Assembly: GCF_020921035.1 (NCBI RefSeq)
Contig: NC_063155.1
Location: 3,891,001-3,955,000 of the forward strand
Source: Rhodamnia argentea
Taxonomy: Eukaryota; Streptophyta; Magnoliopsida; Myrtales; Myrtaceae
Direction of reading: 5' to 3'
Length of the DNA: 64,000 nt
Shown: positions 1 through 12,499 of the stretch, piece after piece
Position numbering within the stretch: the stretch's first letter is position 1
Layout of the letters: each line of letters starts with the position of its first letter
Translations under genes and position numbers: made by a program
Notes under the pieces: generated by a model
What the model saw: only the letters and a program-made list of their open reading frames with translations
The model's database searches: none
Told to the model about the DNA's origin: nothing

Positions 1-1626
1 AAAGAAAAGGGTACAATTCTTTCATAATTTCCTCATGCTCCCACGTTGCACCTTCTGTTCCATGGTGTGGTCGTACCACTTTGACCAAAGAGATCATCTT
101 CCTCCGGAGTACTTGTTCCTTTTTATCTATAATCTTATTGAGCGTTCTGTATGCGTTACTTGTTCATCCACTTCAATTTCTTCAAAGCTCAATATATGAG
201 CTGGATCGTGCTCATATTTTCACAACATTGACACGTGAAAAACATCATGTACTTGAGCAAGTTTTGGTAGTAACGCCGGACGATATGCCAAATTTCCAAT
301 TCGCTCTAGAATCTCAAATGGTCCCACATATCCGGGACTTAGCTTTTCTTTCTTGCCAAATCGGGATGTTCCACGCATTGGTGATACTTTCAAGAACACA
401 TGATCTCCAACTTGAAATTCCAGAGGTCTTCTCCTTTTGTTTGCATAACTTTTTTGGCGGCTTTGAGCAGTTTTTAGTCTTTCTCTGATGACATTAACAG
501 CTTCCAGTGATTGTTGTACCAACTCAGGGCCTGTGATACTTCTTTCACCAACTTCCTCCCAACATATTGGTGTCTTGCAAGGTCTACCGTATAATGCCTC
601 AAAAGGTGCCATCTTGATGCTCACTTGAAAACCGTTATTGTAGGCAAATTCGACTAAATGAAGTTGCTCTTCCCAGTTGCCCTTAAAATCCAAAACGCAA
701 GCTCTCAGCATGTCTTCAAGGGTCTGAATTGTCCTTTCTGATTGGCCATCTATCTGCAGGTGATAAGCTGTACTAAACCGCAACTTTGTTCCCAACGCAT
801 TCTGCAGACTCTTCCAAAATGTAGCAGTGAACTTAGGGTCACGATTTGAAGTGATCGTCACCGGCACTCCATGTAATCTTATTATGTGTCGCATGTATAA
901 ATCAGCATATCTGTCCGGAGTAAAGTCCTTTCGTACAGCAATAAAATGCGCAGACTTCGTCAATCTGTCTACCAATACCCAAATGGAATCATTGCCTATT
1001 CGACTTCTTGGTAGTCCCATTACGAAATCCATTGTGATGGTCTCCCATTTCCATTCTGGAATCTCTAATGGTTGCAGTAATCCGCCAGGGTTGCAATAGT
1101 GCGCCTTCACTTGTTGACACGTCAAGCATTTTGCAACATGTTTAGCTATATCGGACTTCATGTCGTTCCACCAGAAATGTTGCTTCAAATTCTGATGCAT
1201 CTTCGTGCTACCAAGATGAATACCGTAGCTACTACGATGTGCTCCCGATAAAATTTCCTCCTTTAAATCTTCATTAGTAGGCACACAAAGACGTCCTCGA
1301 AACCTCAATATCCCATCGTCGGCCACTTGAAAATCATTTCTTCTATTGGCTGAATCTTCTTGAAGGATCCTTTGAATAGTGGGGTCCGTCAACCGCAAAG
1401 CTTTAACTCTCGCCCGCACTTCCGGTTCAATTCTTAGCGTAGCTATGAGAGTCAACGAGTGGATTACCTCTAGCTTAAAGTCAGAGTCTCTCACTTGTTC
1501 TAAAAGTCGCCATTCATGGACTTGTAATTGAGCAATCACCGACTTTCTGCTCAAAGCATCCGCAACCTTATTAGCCTTACCCGGATGGTACAAAATCTCA
1601 TAGTCATAATCTTTAAGTAATTCCAT
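1..1626 (-). mobile_element. Ty3/gypsy pol, integrase part (decayed)
   Basis: This is the 3' part of a gypsy polyprotein read on the minus strand. It starts in the RNase H tail near 1626, continues through the integrase and runs to the window edge. An H-x-H...CLTCQQ zinc-binding motif is followed by the core (TMDFVMGLPRS with the first catalytic Asp, and GQSERTIQTLEDMLRA with the catalytic Glu). At the second catalytic position the usual Asp reads Asn (TSNRDPKF). An in-frame TGA at 220-222 follows the HDVFHVSML segment. Recognisable C-terminal sequence continues beyond it to base 1, ending in a tail rich in Glu and His typical of this lineage. The 3' LTR lies outside the window. It is an inactive relic. 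The family assignment is firm; the exact lineage is not determined. Confidence 0.92.
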
Positions 1627-1728
1627 CCAATGACGCTATCTCATATTTAGCTCCTTCTAAGAGAATAAATACTTGAGACTTTGATGGTCAGTGTATACTT
1701 GAAACTGTTCACCAATTAAGTAATGCCT

Positions 1729-2892
1729 CTAAATTTTAAGAGCAAAAATAATTGCTGCCAATTCCGGATCATGCGTCGAATAATTTAACTCATGAGGCCG
1801 TAATTGACGAGACGCATATGCAACCACCTTTCCATATTGCATTAGCACACAACCCAATCCTCTATGAGATGCATCACTGTAGATTTCAAATCCTCCAGGG
1901 CCGGACGATATTGTCGGGACGGGCGTTGTAGTTAGTTTATGCTTCAATTCTTGAAAGCTACGCTCGCACTTATCCGTCCACTCAAATTTCACGTCCTTTT
2001 TCAGTAGTCGCGTTAGTGGCATAGCTATAGCTGAAAACCTTTCCACGAAGCGTCCGTAATAGCCTGCTAATCCTAGAAAACTTCGAATCTCTCTCACCGT
2101 AGTAGGTCGTAGCCAATCCATGACTGCTTCAATTTTGGTTGGATCCACGAATATTCCTTCATCGGAAATCACGTGGCCTAAAAATGCCACGCGAGTCAAC
2201 GAAAATTCGCACTTGCTCAACTTGGCGTACAACCGATGTTCCCTTAAGGTTGTCAGAATTGTCCTAAGGTGCTGTTCATGGTCTTCAAAACTTCTCGAAT
2301 ACACCAAGATATCGTCAATAAATACTATGACGAATTGATCCACGTATTCTTTAAACAACCTGTTCATTAGGTCCATAAAAGCAGCAGGCGCATTTGTTAG
2401 GCCAAACGGCATTACGGTGAATTCATAATGACCATAACGCGTCCTAAATGCCGTTTTCGGTATATCCTCTTTTTGAATTCTCAACCGATGGTATCCCGTC
2501 CACAAGTCAATCTTGGAAAATACCGAAGCTCCTTGGAGCCGATCGAACAAATCGTTGATCCTTGGCAACGGATACTTATTCTTGATCGTCACCCGATTGA
2601 GTTGTCTGTAGTCTATACACGCACGTAACGTTCCGTCCTTCTTCTTCACAAAAGGTATAGGTGCTCCCCAAGGTGATGCACTAGGGTGAACAAACCCTTT
2701 ATCCAGTAATTCTTGTAGCTGCACTTTCAGTTCTTTTAGCTCTGATAATGCCATTTTGTACGGAGCTTTAAAAATCGGTTCCGTTCCCGGTGCTAACTCA
2801 ATTACAAATTCAATTTCTCTATCCGGTGGTAGACCTGGCAACTCTTGTGGAAAAACATCGGGAAACTCGCATACCACCGCAATATCTTCCAT
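1729..2892 (-). mobile_element. Ty3/gypsy pol, reverse transcriptase and RNase H (decayed)
   Basis: Continuous minus-strand reading frame of about 387 residues. It opens with the protease-RT linker ([16 protein letters not shown]), then the RT fingers and palm including ACIDYRQLN, the intact active-site FIDDILVYS, the LGHVIS segment and the RNase H start ([11 protein letters not shown]). The frame is closed by TAG at 1729-1731. RNase H continues in the same frame to the integrase but meets two more TAG codons at 1657-1659 and 1636-1638. Upstream it is separated from the protease by TAA at 2902-2904. The RT active site is preserved, but the polyprotein could not be made in one piece. Confidence 0.94.
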
Positions 2893-3095
2893 CCTCGGCT
2901 CTTACACGTACATATCAACTATTGCTGCCAAATATCCTTCATAGCCATTTTCCAACAAACGAGTTGCTTCTAATGATGAAATCAACAAGGTTGACATTCC
3001 ACTCGACTTCCGATAAATTCAAAACTAATTCCATTTAGAGGGTTAAACTGGATCACCTTACGATAGCAATCCATCATGGCTTTCTACTTAGTGAG

Positions 3096-4232
3096 TCAAT
3101 CCATGCCAATAATTATATCAAAATCATGCATTTCTAGCATGATCAGATCTATCTTTTCTTTACGGCCACAAATTACCAATTTACAAGCGGGACAACCTAC
3201 AACAGATATTATACTATCTTCTAGCGGAGTAGATATCTTCAAAATCGTTCCCAATGGTTTTGGACTCAACCCAACCAATTTAACAAATTGTTCAGCAACA
3301 AAAGAGTGCGTGCCTCCAAGGTCAAATAACGCATATGCAATATGGTCATTCAAGAAGACCGTACCCGTGACAATAGGCGAATCCCTCACTTCATCTCTAG
3401 TCACCGCATAGACTCTTCCTTGCGCCGAGGGTCGGTCTCGGTTGTTCCGAGGTGCATTCCCACATGACTGTCCTCCCCGCTGCGGTTGCACTGGAACTCT
3501 TCCTTGCCTCCGAGGGCAATCTCTAACCCGATGGCTCATCCGGCCACAACCAAAGCAGGCACCATTTCTGAAGGGATACGGGGCGGCCCCATGCCTCCGA
3601 TTACAGAATCGGCATATTCCTCCATTACCAAAAGCTAGCTTCCCCATAGCATTCCTCCGGTTAGGTGGAATGGTTGATCTTTCTCCGGAAATCGGTCCTT
3701 TGCCAAACCTCCGATTATTCCCGCCGGTGGACACAAATCGTGATCCGCACGCAGCAACCCTTTCGATCATATTCCTCTCGATCAGCCGAGCCCTTTCATA
3801 CAGTTCGTTGTAGTCTTTCGGGTTCGGTGGCACCAAGCGGTCCTTCGGCTCCGGTTTCAGCCCGTTTTTGAATCTTCTTGCCTTGTCCATTGGATCTTCA
3901 ACCATCATAGGTGCATGCCTTGACAGTTCAGCAAATTTAGCCTCGTCTTGGTCCACCGTCATCTGGTTTTGGCGTAGACGCATAAACTCATCCATCTTCC
4001 ATTCCTCGGCGCAATCAGAAAAATATTTGCCATTAAAGGCTTCCACGAAGGCATCCCACATTGGAACCGTACCTTCCGGAAAGATCCTTCCACGTGAGGT
4101 TTCCCACCAGATGTGAGCATTCCCTTGCAACCGATACACTGCTAGAGTCACCTTGTCTTCATCATTGCATCTCAATAAAGCGAAAGTCTTCTCTAGCTCT
4201 TTTATCCACAAAGTGGTAACCTCGGGATCTCG
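3096..4232 (-). mobile_element. Ty3/gypsy gag and protease (5'-truncated, decayed)
   Basis: The minus-strand frame has a retrotransposon gag domain (WWETSRGRIFPEG, then EFMRLRQNQMTVDQ), a zinc knuckle CFGCGRMSHRVRDC fitting CX2CX4HX4C, and an aspartic protease. The protease signature reads ALFDLGGTHSFV: the Asp is present, but the following Ser/Thr is Leu, so catalysis is doubtful. The frame ends at TGA 3096-3098, just after the protease (IIIGMD). The gag N-terminus stops matching at about 4232. A related gag at 59.9-60.2 kb continues past this point towards a primer binding site, so the 5' end of this copy, including its primer site, has been lost. Confidence 0.92.
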
Positions 4233-4399
4233 TAGTAATATCTACAAGCCCACTCTCTAGGGTGCCTCCACGTGACCAACAAAAAAATATAGGGGTCATC
4301 GGGGTTAACTTGTATCTACAACAACTAGAGGGGCCATTCTCACCCTCTCGGGTCATAACAAAAAGGTCGCATCAAAAAGTCTCTACGGTCATGCTCAAG

Positions 4400-7259
4400 G
4401 GTGGAAACTCGACGGTGGTCCAAGGGTAGAGTCCACATCACTATATAGATCCTCAACCTCCCCATCTAGAATGTCTAGATCCATAGGGTCCCATGTCCGG
4501 CTCGAGGGCACAGATGGTGGTCCATCAAATCCTCGGAGCTGTCCATATAAAATATCACAATCTCGGAGGAACCAGGCTTTAAAAATGTGAGGTACCAAAA
4601 AGCCTAGCCCCTCCTCGACCTAGATGGTCGTAATATGGTACTCCCAAATCAGGTCGGACCCGGGGATAGGGAGATGAGTAACGTCATAGGACTGGTCTAT
4701 TGGGACTCCAAACCTCACCGGGCATACTAACGGCACCACCGCCCTGAAAACATTTAATAACAACGGGTGAGATATAAAATCCCCGTGAATCAACGCCTAA
4801 GTCCGTGTAGGACACTGACTCGCTCAAGGCGTTCTATGCATACAAAGCAATATCAATGGCATATTAATAACATGCAACTCACCTCATATTACAATGCTCA
4901 AACATAATATCGAATTGTCAATCACATGCAATCTTACCACATCTTGGCCCACACATGAACATTTCATAAAACATGTTATCAATTGAATACAGCCAAGGCA
5001 TATAACTAGAATACTCATCACAATTTGCATACACAATGCATCACACGTGTTCCAGTTATTAATGACCGATCCCGGTCTAGGAAAACCATGCTTTTCCGAC
5101 AGAATCGGGCTTCGTCCCATTCCTTCGGCGACAGCGACCGACAAGCCATGTGGTTCTAAGTACCCTCGGCATGGACTAATAGTCGGGCATTCCTATAAAG
5201 AGTGTCGGTCCGTCACAAGTCGTGACCGGCATCCGATAAATCGTGTGGTTCCTAATACCCTCGGCACGAACTTACTAGGCTCGAACCCTCGTACCCGGGG
5301 GTCGGCTTCGTCCTCACATACCCGAGAAGACGGTATCCAATATGTGATCACACAAGCACGATAGGCAACCAATCGATTTTATATTTTTGCATTTAATTCA
5401 AATGAACCCACAAACAATCGTGCTCAAAACTTGGCTCAATGCCATTTTTATGCTCAAAATTCTGGTTCACATGCAATTACATATACATGTATATTATTCA
5501 CCAAATTTTGCATTTATAACTAGAAAAATCAATCATCACGTGCACATAAGTCATAATATTCTACAGTTATCAAATAATCACCCAATATTAATAATTGCAC
5601 AGTAATAATTAATTAATGTAATTAACTATACTAATCCCACTTAATTAATCCGACGCGATTAATTAATCCATATTCCAGTTAATATTACCAACATATTTAG
5701 CGAACTTGATTTCGGATAAATAGTTTGATGACAGACGATTAAATTATCCAGCACCAATCGAATAATCTAATTTACCGTTAATAATATTAAATCTATCCTT
5801 AAACGTAGTTAACACCCTATTCAGAGTTTAGGGGTTAACTCACAACTCCTGCGTTTAACGTCGGGTCGGGCGCGAGAAGGCGCGAGCTTGAATTTAAATC
5901 CGCGTTCGGGTTTGCGGCAATCAACGGAACTCGCATGTTGGTCCTCGGATTAGCGCGTCGTCGGTCCGAGTCGGTTCAAGTTCACGAGTCGACTTCGGTT
6001 CGGGTCATGCGGTTATTTTTCACAGCAAGTGCGTCGGCAACATAACAGGAGGTGGTGGTGGCTGTGGGTGGTCGGATCAAGGGTGCGGGGTGGTCGAACG
6101 GCCGTCGGCGGCGAGGACGGCCCAATTGGAAGTGATCGTGGACAGAGCACGGCAGCGCAAGCTGCGTTGGCTCCCTATCGCGGCTTGTGGGGTCGCGTGA
6201 CAGCAAAACAGAAGGTCCGGGGGGGGAGGAGGTGCGGTGACGTCAAGGTGAGACGGAGGGGCAAGGATGAGTGGCGTCGGTGGTGTGGGTCGAATGGACG
6301 TCGAGCACGGCCGCACGAGCCACGTTGGCCCTCGGCCCAGGGGCGTCACAACGATTGCGGGTTTAGATCTCGACCGCTGGGTCTTCGTGGGTCGCAGTGG
6401 TCCGAGTTCGGCGAGCGCGACAATGGGCGGAGGATGTGGCGGTGAGGGTGGAGTGAGGTGGTCGGGTGGAGATGGGGTTGGTTCTTGCTGGGGTGGAAGT
6501 CGGGCAAGTTGCTGGCAAAAATAAAAAGGAAGAAGAAGCTTGAAATAGCAGCTGGAGAAAGAAGATGAAGTCGGATGGTGGGAGGGGGTTCCGTCGCTTC
6601 ACTAGAAAAAGAGAGAGATGAGAGAGAGAAGGAAGGCACGTGGGTGAGGGAAAATTTGGGTAGGAGGTTTTTGGCCTAACGTCACATTAGAATGACATAA
6701 TGAATGAAGAAAAAAAAATCAATTAGGAACAAGAGGAGTTCATCTAGCTATAGGGGATTTTGGCTGGGGTAAAAAAAAATAGAAGGAAGATGAAGATTTA
6801 GTTGGGATTAATTGGGAATGGGGCCCACCTTCCTTTTGTTCAAATCCCACTTACAAATCAGCCGTATAACACCAAAAGGATTAAATAACATAATAATAAA
6901 CAAAACAACAAAAAAAAAAAGGCCCCCACAAACTTGAAATTACACACATGAATAATTTCATTCTTTACCCATAAATACTAAGGCAAAAACGTAACTTTGA
7001 CAAGCGGATGTCGGACATCATTTGATTCGATTGTCTAAGAGCAAAAATGGTATTTTCCTTTTAGGGTTCGGACGAGGCCAAAATAACACGCGACGAGTAT
7101 CGATTTTACGAGTCAAAATTTGACGATTCAAACTTGACTTTTTCTGACAATTGCTTCGGGATAGCCAATCATCGACTAATAAAACTTCAAGATCAAATTT
7201 CACTTTAGATGCTGGAATTTGAAATTTTCTTTCAATCAACTAAATTTCAGGACGTCACA
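4400..7259 (-). mobile_element. Long gypsy-type LTR, copy 1
   Basis: On the minus strand it begins TGTGACGTCCTGAAATTT at 7259, a typical start of plant gypsy LTRs, and runs to about 4400. Most of its length matches the next block (7261-9890) segment by segment. For example, the CTCCCCATC block at 4459 pairs with 7261, the GGAGTTTAGGGG-type stretch at 5825 with 8650, and both have a GC-rich part rich in CGG/GGTGG (6000-6600 here). Within it a segment of about 28 bp (TGTGGTTC..TAA..ACCCTCGGCA) occurs twice, at 5147-5174 and 5243-5270. The small frames in the GC-rich part are not convincing genes. Lower boundary is approximate. Confidence 0.72.
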
Positions 7260-7260
7260 A

Positions 7261-9448
7261 TCTCCCCATCGGGAGTATCAATGTTTATCGAGTCCCAGGC
7301 GGGGGCATAAATGGTCGAGTTAGGCAGACCTTCAAACTCACGGAGCTGGCCGAAGAGATCATCCCTGAAATACCAGGCCTTAAAGAGATAAGCCATCGGA
7401 TGTGACATCCCCTCATTAACCCAGAGTGTCGTGACGTGATGCTCCCAAACATGCTCTGTACCTACAACTAGATAGGACGTGATATTAAATGACTGGTGAG
7501 ACGGAACCCCGAATCTAATAGGCCTCTCTATCACTTGGGACCTAAAAGGTTAAACAATAGGGTGAGAATAATCTCGGTGAATCTACACCTAAGCTCTGCT
7601 AGGGCGTTGATTCGTTCAAAGTATCCTACCGGACAAATACAATGTCACATAATAAATATATCAGCCACATGCAAGCTTACCCTCCGTAAGCCACACATAA
7701 TGCGATGTAGACACGACATGACATGACAGTTAAACCAACCAAATCATTGGCAAAACATCATGTCACTTGCATACAAAGGACATCACGCGTAGTCCAATTA
7801 TTATCAAATACACCCTTAAGTCCAAGACACTAGTCGGTTGGTGTTCTCTTGGCAAGATCGGGCATCGTCCCTTACTTTTGGTAACGGCTTCTGATAGTCC
7901 ATGTGACTCCGCTAGACTAACCAAAAGAAAATGATTGTCGACACGACACGTAACTAACAGGAATCCTTATAAAGGCTTCGGTCCTTCACAAGCTGTGATC
8001 GGTAAACGAATAGCCAAAAGACAATGACCGACGTGCATTCAACAATTAGGAGACAATGATTGTCAAGACCGACCAATCAGAAAAAAAATGATTGTCGGAA
8101 TTCTCAATTATGCGACCACTCAAACACTTCGACATTTAGCCGACTTATTTCTTTGAATTTAGTCGAATGCTCGTACATGCATACTCAAAGACTTGGGTCA
8201 AGGCCGTTTTCATGCTAAAACATGTAATTTAGTCTCACACGTGATCATATGAACGCGCAATTTCTATTGATTGTCATTTCAAGCAATACAAGGCGATTAG
8301 CTTCCAATCAAGCACCCATAATAACCAGAAGTCGACCAATGCATTTAAATCAACAATTCAAGAGACGATTAATTAAATGAAGTTAGTCGATTTCGCTATC
8401 AACTCCAATTCCAAACGACAGTCGTTCGTGCACTCGTCTTTACCTATCGCTCGCTCGCGATCAATCAACCTCAATCAATCAATTTTAATCATCAATTAGC
8501 TATAGACGACCTAGCTAATCCAACTAACTTAACCGATTATGGCCATTTAGCCTAAACCATGTTTCTAACTAATCCGATCGTAATTAAGCTACCTAAACAC
8601 CTTAACTAGCTAATTAACTAATCCTAAGTGCAATTAATACCCTAATCGGAGTTTAGAGGTTTAACTCACAACTAACGAGCTCGGGCGATGACAACGAAAG
8701 CTATAGAGGTTCTTGACGACGGCGGTAGCGGCCCTCGGGTGGCTCACGACTCCGGGGTCCTCGGGTTACTGGGGCTGGTTAAGGGCGGTGCGGAAGGTCG
8801 GCGGCGACACGAGGGCTTCGGGATGTGGCGGAGGAGGCGGCTAGAGTTTAGAGGTAGTGGTTGGCTGTTCGGTGAGGGTTGGGCCTCGGGATCGCGGGGT
8901 TCATAGGACCAACGGGAGAGGGTAGCGGCTTCGGTGTGACTTAGGTCGGGGGTATAGCTTGGGGGAGTTGGAGGAGGTGGTGGCATATTAGAACGATGGG
9001 TGGAGGTGGTGGAGAGTGGCGGAGGAGGCTGGGATAGCTGCGACCAAGGGTGGAAGGAAACCGGGACCAAAATAGAGCACGTTTACTCGTTGGGCTGATT
9101 CGCGGCTCTACGGTGGTCGGCGACGGTTGTGCGGGAGCCTGGGGGTCGAGGGGAGGACGGCATGGTGGGGGGTGGTGGTTGGAAGCGGTGGTAAGGGCGG
9201 ACGTGGCTTGAACCGCCCACGGAAGCCGAAACGGAACAAGGGGTCCAAGAGAGCTTCCGGCGGCCTGCGGGTCGACGATGATGGTGAGGTGGCGGCGTCG
9301 GGCTAGCAGCAAGGCGGCAAGGTAGTGGTGGTGTCACTTGGGGGCTGGTGTCGCACAAAACCGATGGATGAAGGAGGAGGAGTGTTCGCTCGGGGGAGGT
9401 GTCGTGCGAGGAATAGGGAGAGAGAGTCTGCCAAGAGAGAGGAGAGAG

Positions 9449-9486
<38 letters not shown>

Positions 9487-9890
9487 TGGGTGAGGGATTG
9501 ACTTGACTTGATGGGTTGGTGGTAGGGTTGACAAGGAGGGGCCCACTAGGAAGATTTGAAAATTTTGGACTCTAGTGAATAAAAGAGAGGGGCAAAAGTG
9601 TAATTTGGCATTTTAGAATTGAATAGATTTTTAGCATACTAAAAGGAGGGTATTTTGGTCTTTTTATAGGCCAAGCTCGGTCGGGGTTAGGCTCGGGCGC
9701 TAGGATTTCTATCCTAACTCACGACGACTAAGTTTTATGTGGCTTAAACTAAATTGATTGATGTTCGAGAATCGTCCATAATTCGTCTCTTAATTCCTTA
9801 CGATCCAAAATATAATGCCAATTGAATTTAATATTCATCTTTTTATTGAATTTAGGCCCCTTCCAAAAGTCGAATTTCCGGGACGTCACG
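7261..9890 (-). mobile_element. Long gypsy-type LTR, copy 2 (truncated)
   Basis: A diverged second copy of the LTR at 4400-7259, in the same orientation. Its minus-strand start is near 9890 (GTGACGTCCCGGAAATTCG). It is cut off at 7261, exactly where copy 1 begins. This fits insertion of the copy-1 element into an older LTR of the same family, the remainder of which would lie outside the window. A (GA)n run is at 9453-9482. At 7920-8100 the motif AATGATTGTC recurs at least three times, once as the palindrome GACAATGATTGTC. No gene is supported here. Confidence 0.7.
9453..9482. repeat. (GA)n microsatellite
   Basis: About fifteen uninterrupted GA units inside LTR copy 2. Confidence 0.9.
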
Positions 9891-9897
9891 TATATCA

Positions 9898-10385
9898 ATT
9901 AAATCTAGGACATAATCACTAGGTTATTGCCAAGAGGTTTTGAGGCACTTAAAGAAGACCTATAGCTAGTAGGGTATTCAAATGCGGACTTTGCTGGCTC
10001 ATCGACAACGGGATACATCTTTATGTTAGTAGGAAGTGCAATATCATGGAAAAGCAAGAAACATAAATCTATATCATCCTCTACCATTCAAGCAGAGTTT
10101 GTAGCATGTTTTTTGGCCTTTACTCTTGCTATTTGGCTTTGTAACCTCATGAGGAAGTTAGTCATATTTGACTTTGTAAATAGACCCATACGGTTGTATT
10201 ATGACAATAATTATACAGTGTTGTTTATCAAGAACAAATGTCTCAAGGAATCTAAGCAATTGGCAGTCAAGTTTTTGACCATAAAATAGTTCAAAATAAT
10301 GACATTGCAATAGAGCATATTTCTACCAATTATATGGTTGCAAATCATTAACTAAAGATCTTTGACCCTGTGTATTTAAATAACA
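9898..10385 (+). mobile_element. Ty1/copia pol fragment, RNase H end
   Basis: Plus-strand remnant of the last part of a copia polyprotein. A stretch translating to YSNADFAGSSTTGYIFMLVG leads into SAISWKSKKHKSISSSTIQAEFVA, the usual RNase H signature with the Ser-rich turn and catalytic Glu. It then runs through LYYDNN and KFLTIK to the end of pol near 10385. The 5' side (gag, integrase, most of RT) is missing and abuts the gypsy LTR at about 9890. Broken by small frameshifts. Confidence 0.82.
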
Positions 10386-10438
10386 TGTCATTTGCATGGG
10401 CGTAGAAGTATCATGTGATGCAGTTGTATAGTGGGAGC

Positions 10439-11400
10439 TGTTTTGGTTTTGCTCTAATAAAGTTTACATATGGGTTTATTACATTTTGTAAAATTCTGAC
10501 ATATATAAACTCTTTTGCGTTCAATAAAGTGTTCATGATTGTATTGTTATCATGTTAAATATATATTCGATGAAAATTTCAAGGTATTATGTAAACCCCG
10601 AGTAAAGACTAGGAGCATTTAAGTATTAGTCTTAAGGATATATTTTGTTACATATAAAGTAAAGTTAACTATAAGAATAAGGCATATGTAGGTTCATTGG
10701 AGCTAGAAGGATATTCTCCGGTGAGATGTCAGATTTTGTGACACTTAATGAGAGAGAATGTGGACTAATAAAAGGGATGACACATTAGGTGTGACTCTTA
10801 TGAGGTGTTATCCAATTGCCACACCGCCATATTGAATCTATTATCAGCATAGTTAAAAGTACTTGTGACCATGGACGATTCTGTGTTTATTATGCCGTTA
10901 TCGCAATGATTGGTATTTAAGATTTTATGAGATCGGATTGACTATTAAAAATATCTATAGACCAATATAAAGGTGCGCACATACAATACATTTTCAATCA
11001 ATATATCTCAAGTGAGAGAATGTAAGAATTTTTCTGATGTGTGCAATAATAATTGATATTGAAATTTATCATTTTACTGGGTTCGTCTAATAAGCTAAAC
11101 ATGAGCCTAATTTGTGTGTGTCATGTAAAGCTCGACCTGTGATGAGATTGTGGCTCAAAACTCTATAATATTGCTAAAGTCTCTTCATTAACCATAATGC
11201 ACAAATAACCTCACATAAAGAGTAGTAAAAGAGCACGATTTATGAAGAGCAGTCTCATTGAGTGGGACAATAGAGGAGAATTACTTAAGTGTTGGATCAT
11301 CTTTATTCCGCATCATAAACGATGAATTTCAAGCAGATTTCTCTTTCCCTCATTATTGTGTTCTAGATTCTAATTATGAAGATGTTATGGTATCGTTATC
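10439..11400 (+). mobile_element. Copia LTR following the RNase H fragment
   Basis: A purine-rich tract (TAGTGGGAGC) ends at 10438 and the LTR starts TGTTTTGGTTTTGCTC. Its internal part (about 10580-10960) matches, in reverse orientation, the LTR-like block at 43016-43476, which belongs to the minus-strand copia at 43-46.9 kb. Both contain the shared stretch AAAGTAAAGTTAAC and the GAGAGAGAAT segment. The right end is not defined; 11400 is an estimate. Confidence 0.6.
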
Positions 11401-12364
11401 TTGGCTTACAATGTTTTTTAGTGGCGATTAACAATCAATCCTAATACACTAACTAATTGTTACTAAAGGTTACATTTCTTGTAGCGCTACTAAGGAATGA
11501 GACATGGTTAGGGGGGTCAACAGTCTAGATTTTTTAGAAATCTTTTTCTCACTCACTCTTCCAAAACACCCATCCACCTTCTCTCTCTTCTCCGTCTCTC
11601 TTCTCCAACGCTCTTTCTCTTTCCTTCACAAACACAGCAAGAGCAAATAAAAATTCATGTTTTCTTTGCTTTTTGTTGCACGTATGAATGTGTTCTTATT
11701 TCTCTGCGATTCAATTCTTGATTTATACGGGTTAGCGACTTCCGTCGCTTGGCCGGCAATGGTGTAGTTGACGGAGGCCAAGATCTTGGTGCAGGTGAGG
11801 AAGGCAGAGGAAGAAGAAAGGGGAAGGGGGTCAGCTCGTTGGCGGCCGAGATCTCACCACAGAGCTTGTCGGGCTTGGCATTGGTGAGGACTAGCAAGTT
11901 GGTAGCCAGGGCCGAGGTACGAAACTGACGGAGCTTTGTACATTTTCTTGCTGAACAAAAAATTGAGATAGACCTTCTCACTCACAAAATGTTTGTTGAA
12001 TTTGAGGGTTACAGATAGAGCATTGAGGACGAGTGAAGAAAGAGGAAGAAGAAAGAGGGAGGGGTTGTTTATGGGAGAGAGAAAGTGAAGGAGATCAAGA
12101 TTTCCGAGAATTTGAAATGTGGGCTCATTAGACACGTGTCCTTTAATGAATGGGCTTGGGTAAAAATGAGGGGCACCAAAGGGATATGCAATATTTTCTC
12201 TAGAAAGCTGCTAATCTGACAGTCTCATAGTATTGTCGGTTATTTCTGACCATACGATCTCTTAATCAATGAGTGCTATATACAAAACACGCGGTAACAG
12301 TGTCTAGATCTATGGTCTAAATTTTACTGTCTTTTGATAGTGCTGTTAAGGAATTATTTTCCTT
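11400..12364. other. No supported gene
   Basis: A CT-rich tract (11570-11640) is followed by sequence with overlapping open frames on the minus strand (up to about 108 residues, 11655-12135). None shows a recognisable domain, start context or conserved neighbour. I cannot assign it. It may be a further repeat or a captured fragment. Confidence 0.4.
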
Positions 12365-12499
12365 TTCTTTGTCATGTTGCTGTTGCGTATGTTATTTTAT
12401 AAAAAAAAAAATTCTCGTTTATCGGAAGGAAGGGCCACTTTTAATCACATTGCGGAACCAAATAATCCACCTTTTCTTGGATACCAAAGTCTCCACTTC

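Noticed and set aside
6029-6640. Several open frames on both strands in GC-rich DNA
   Set aside because: They overlap, have Pro/Arg/Gly-biased composition from GC-rich simple repeats, and lie inside an LTR copy. No domain is seen.
8688-9546. Open frames up to 123 codons rich in Pro, Ser and Gly
   Set aside because: Same GC-rich LTR section as above; length reflects lack of stops in biased DNA, including the (GA)n run.
11480-11496. TTTCTTGTAG motif as a CACTA transposon end (also at 17728 and 29192)
   Set aside because: Only single ends were found, with no partner terminus or 3-bp duplication.
11655-12135. Overlapping minus-strand frames of 93-108 codons
   Set aside because: No recognisable motif and no reading-frame support; kept as unassigned spacer.
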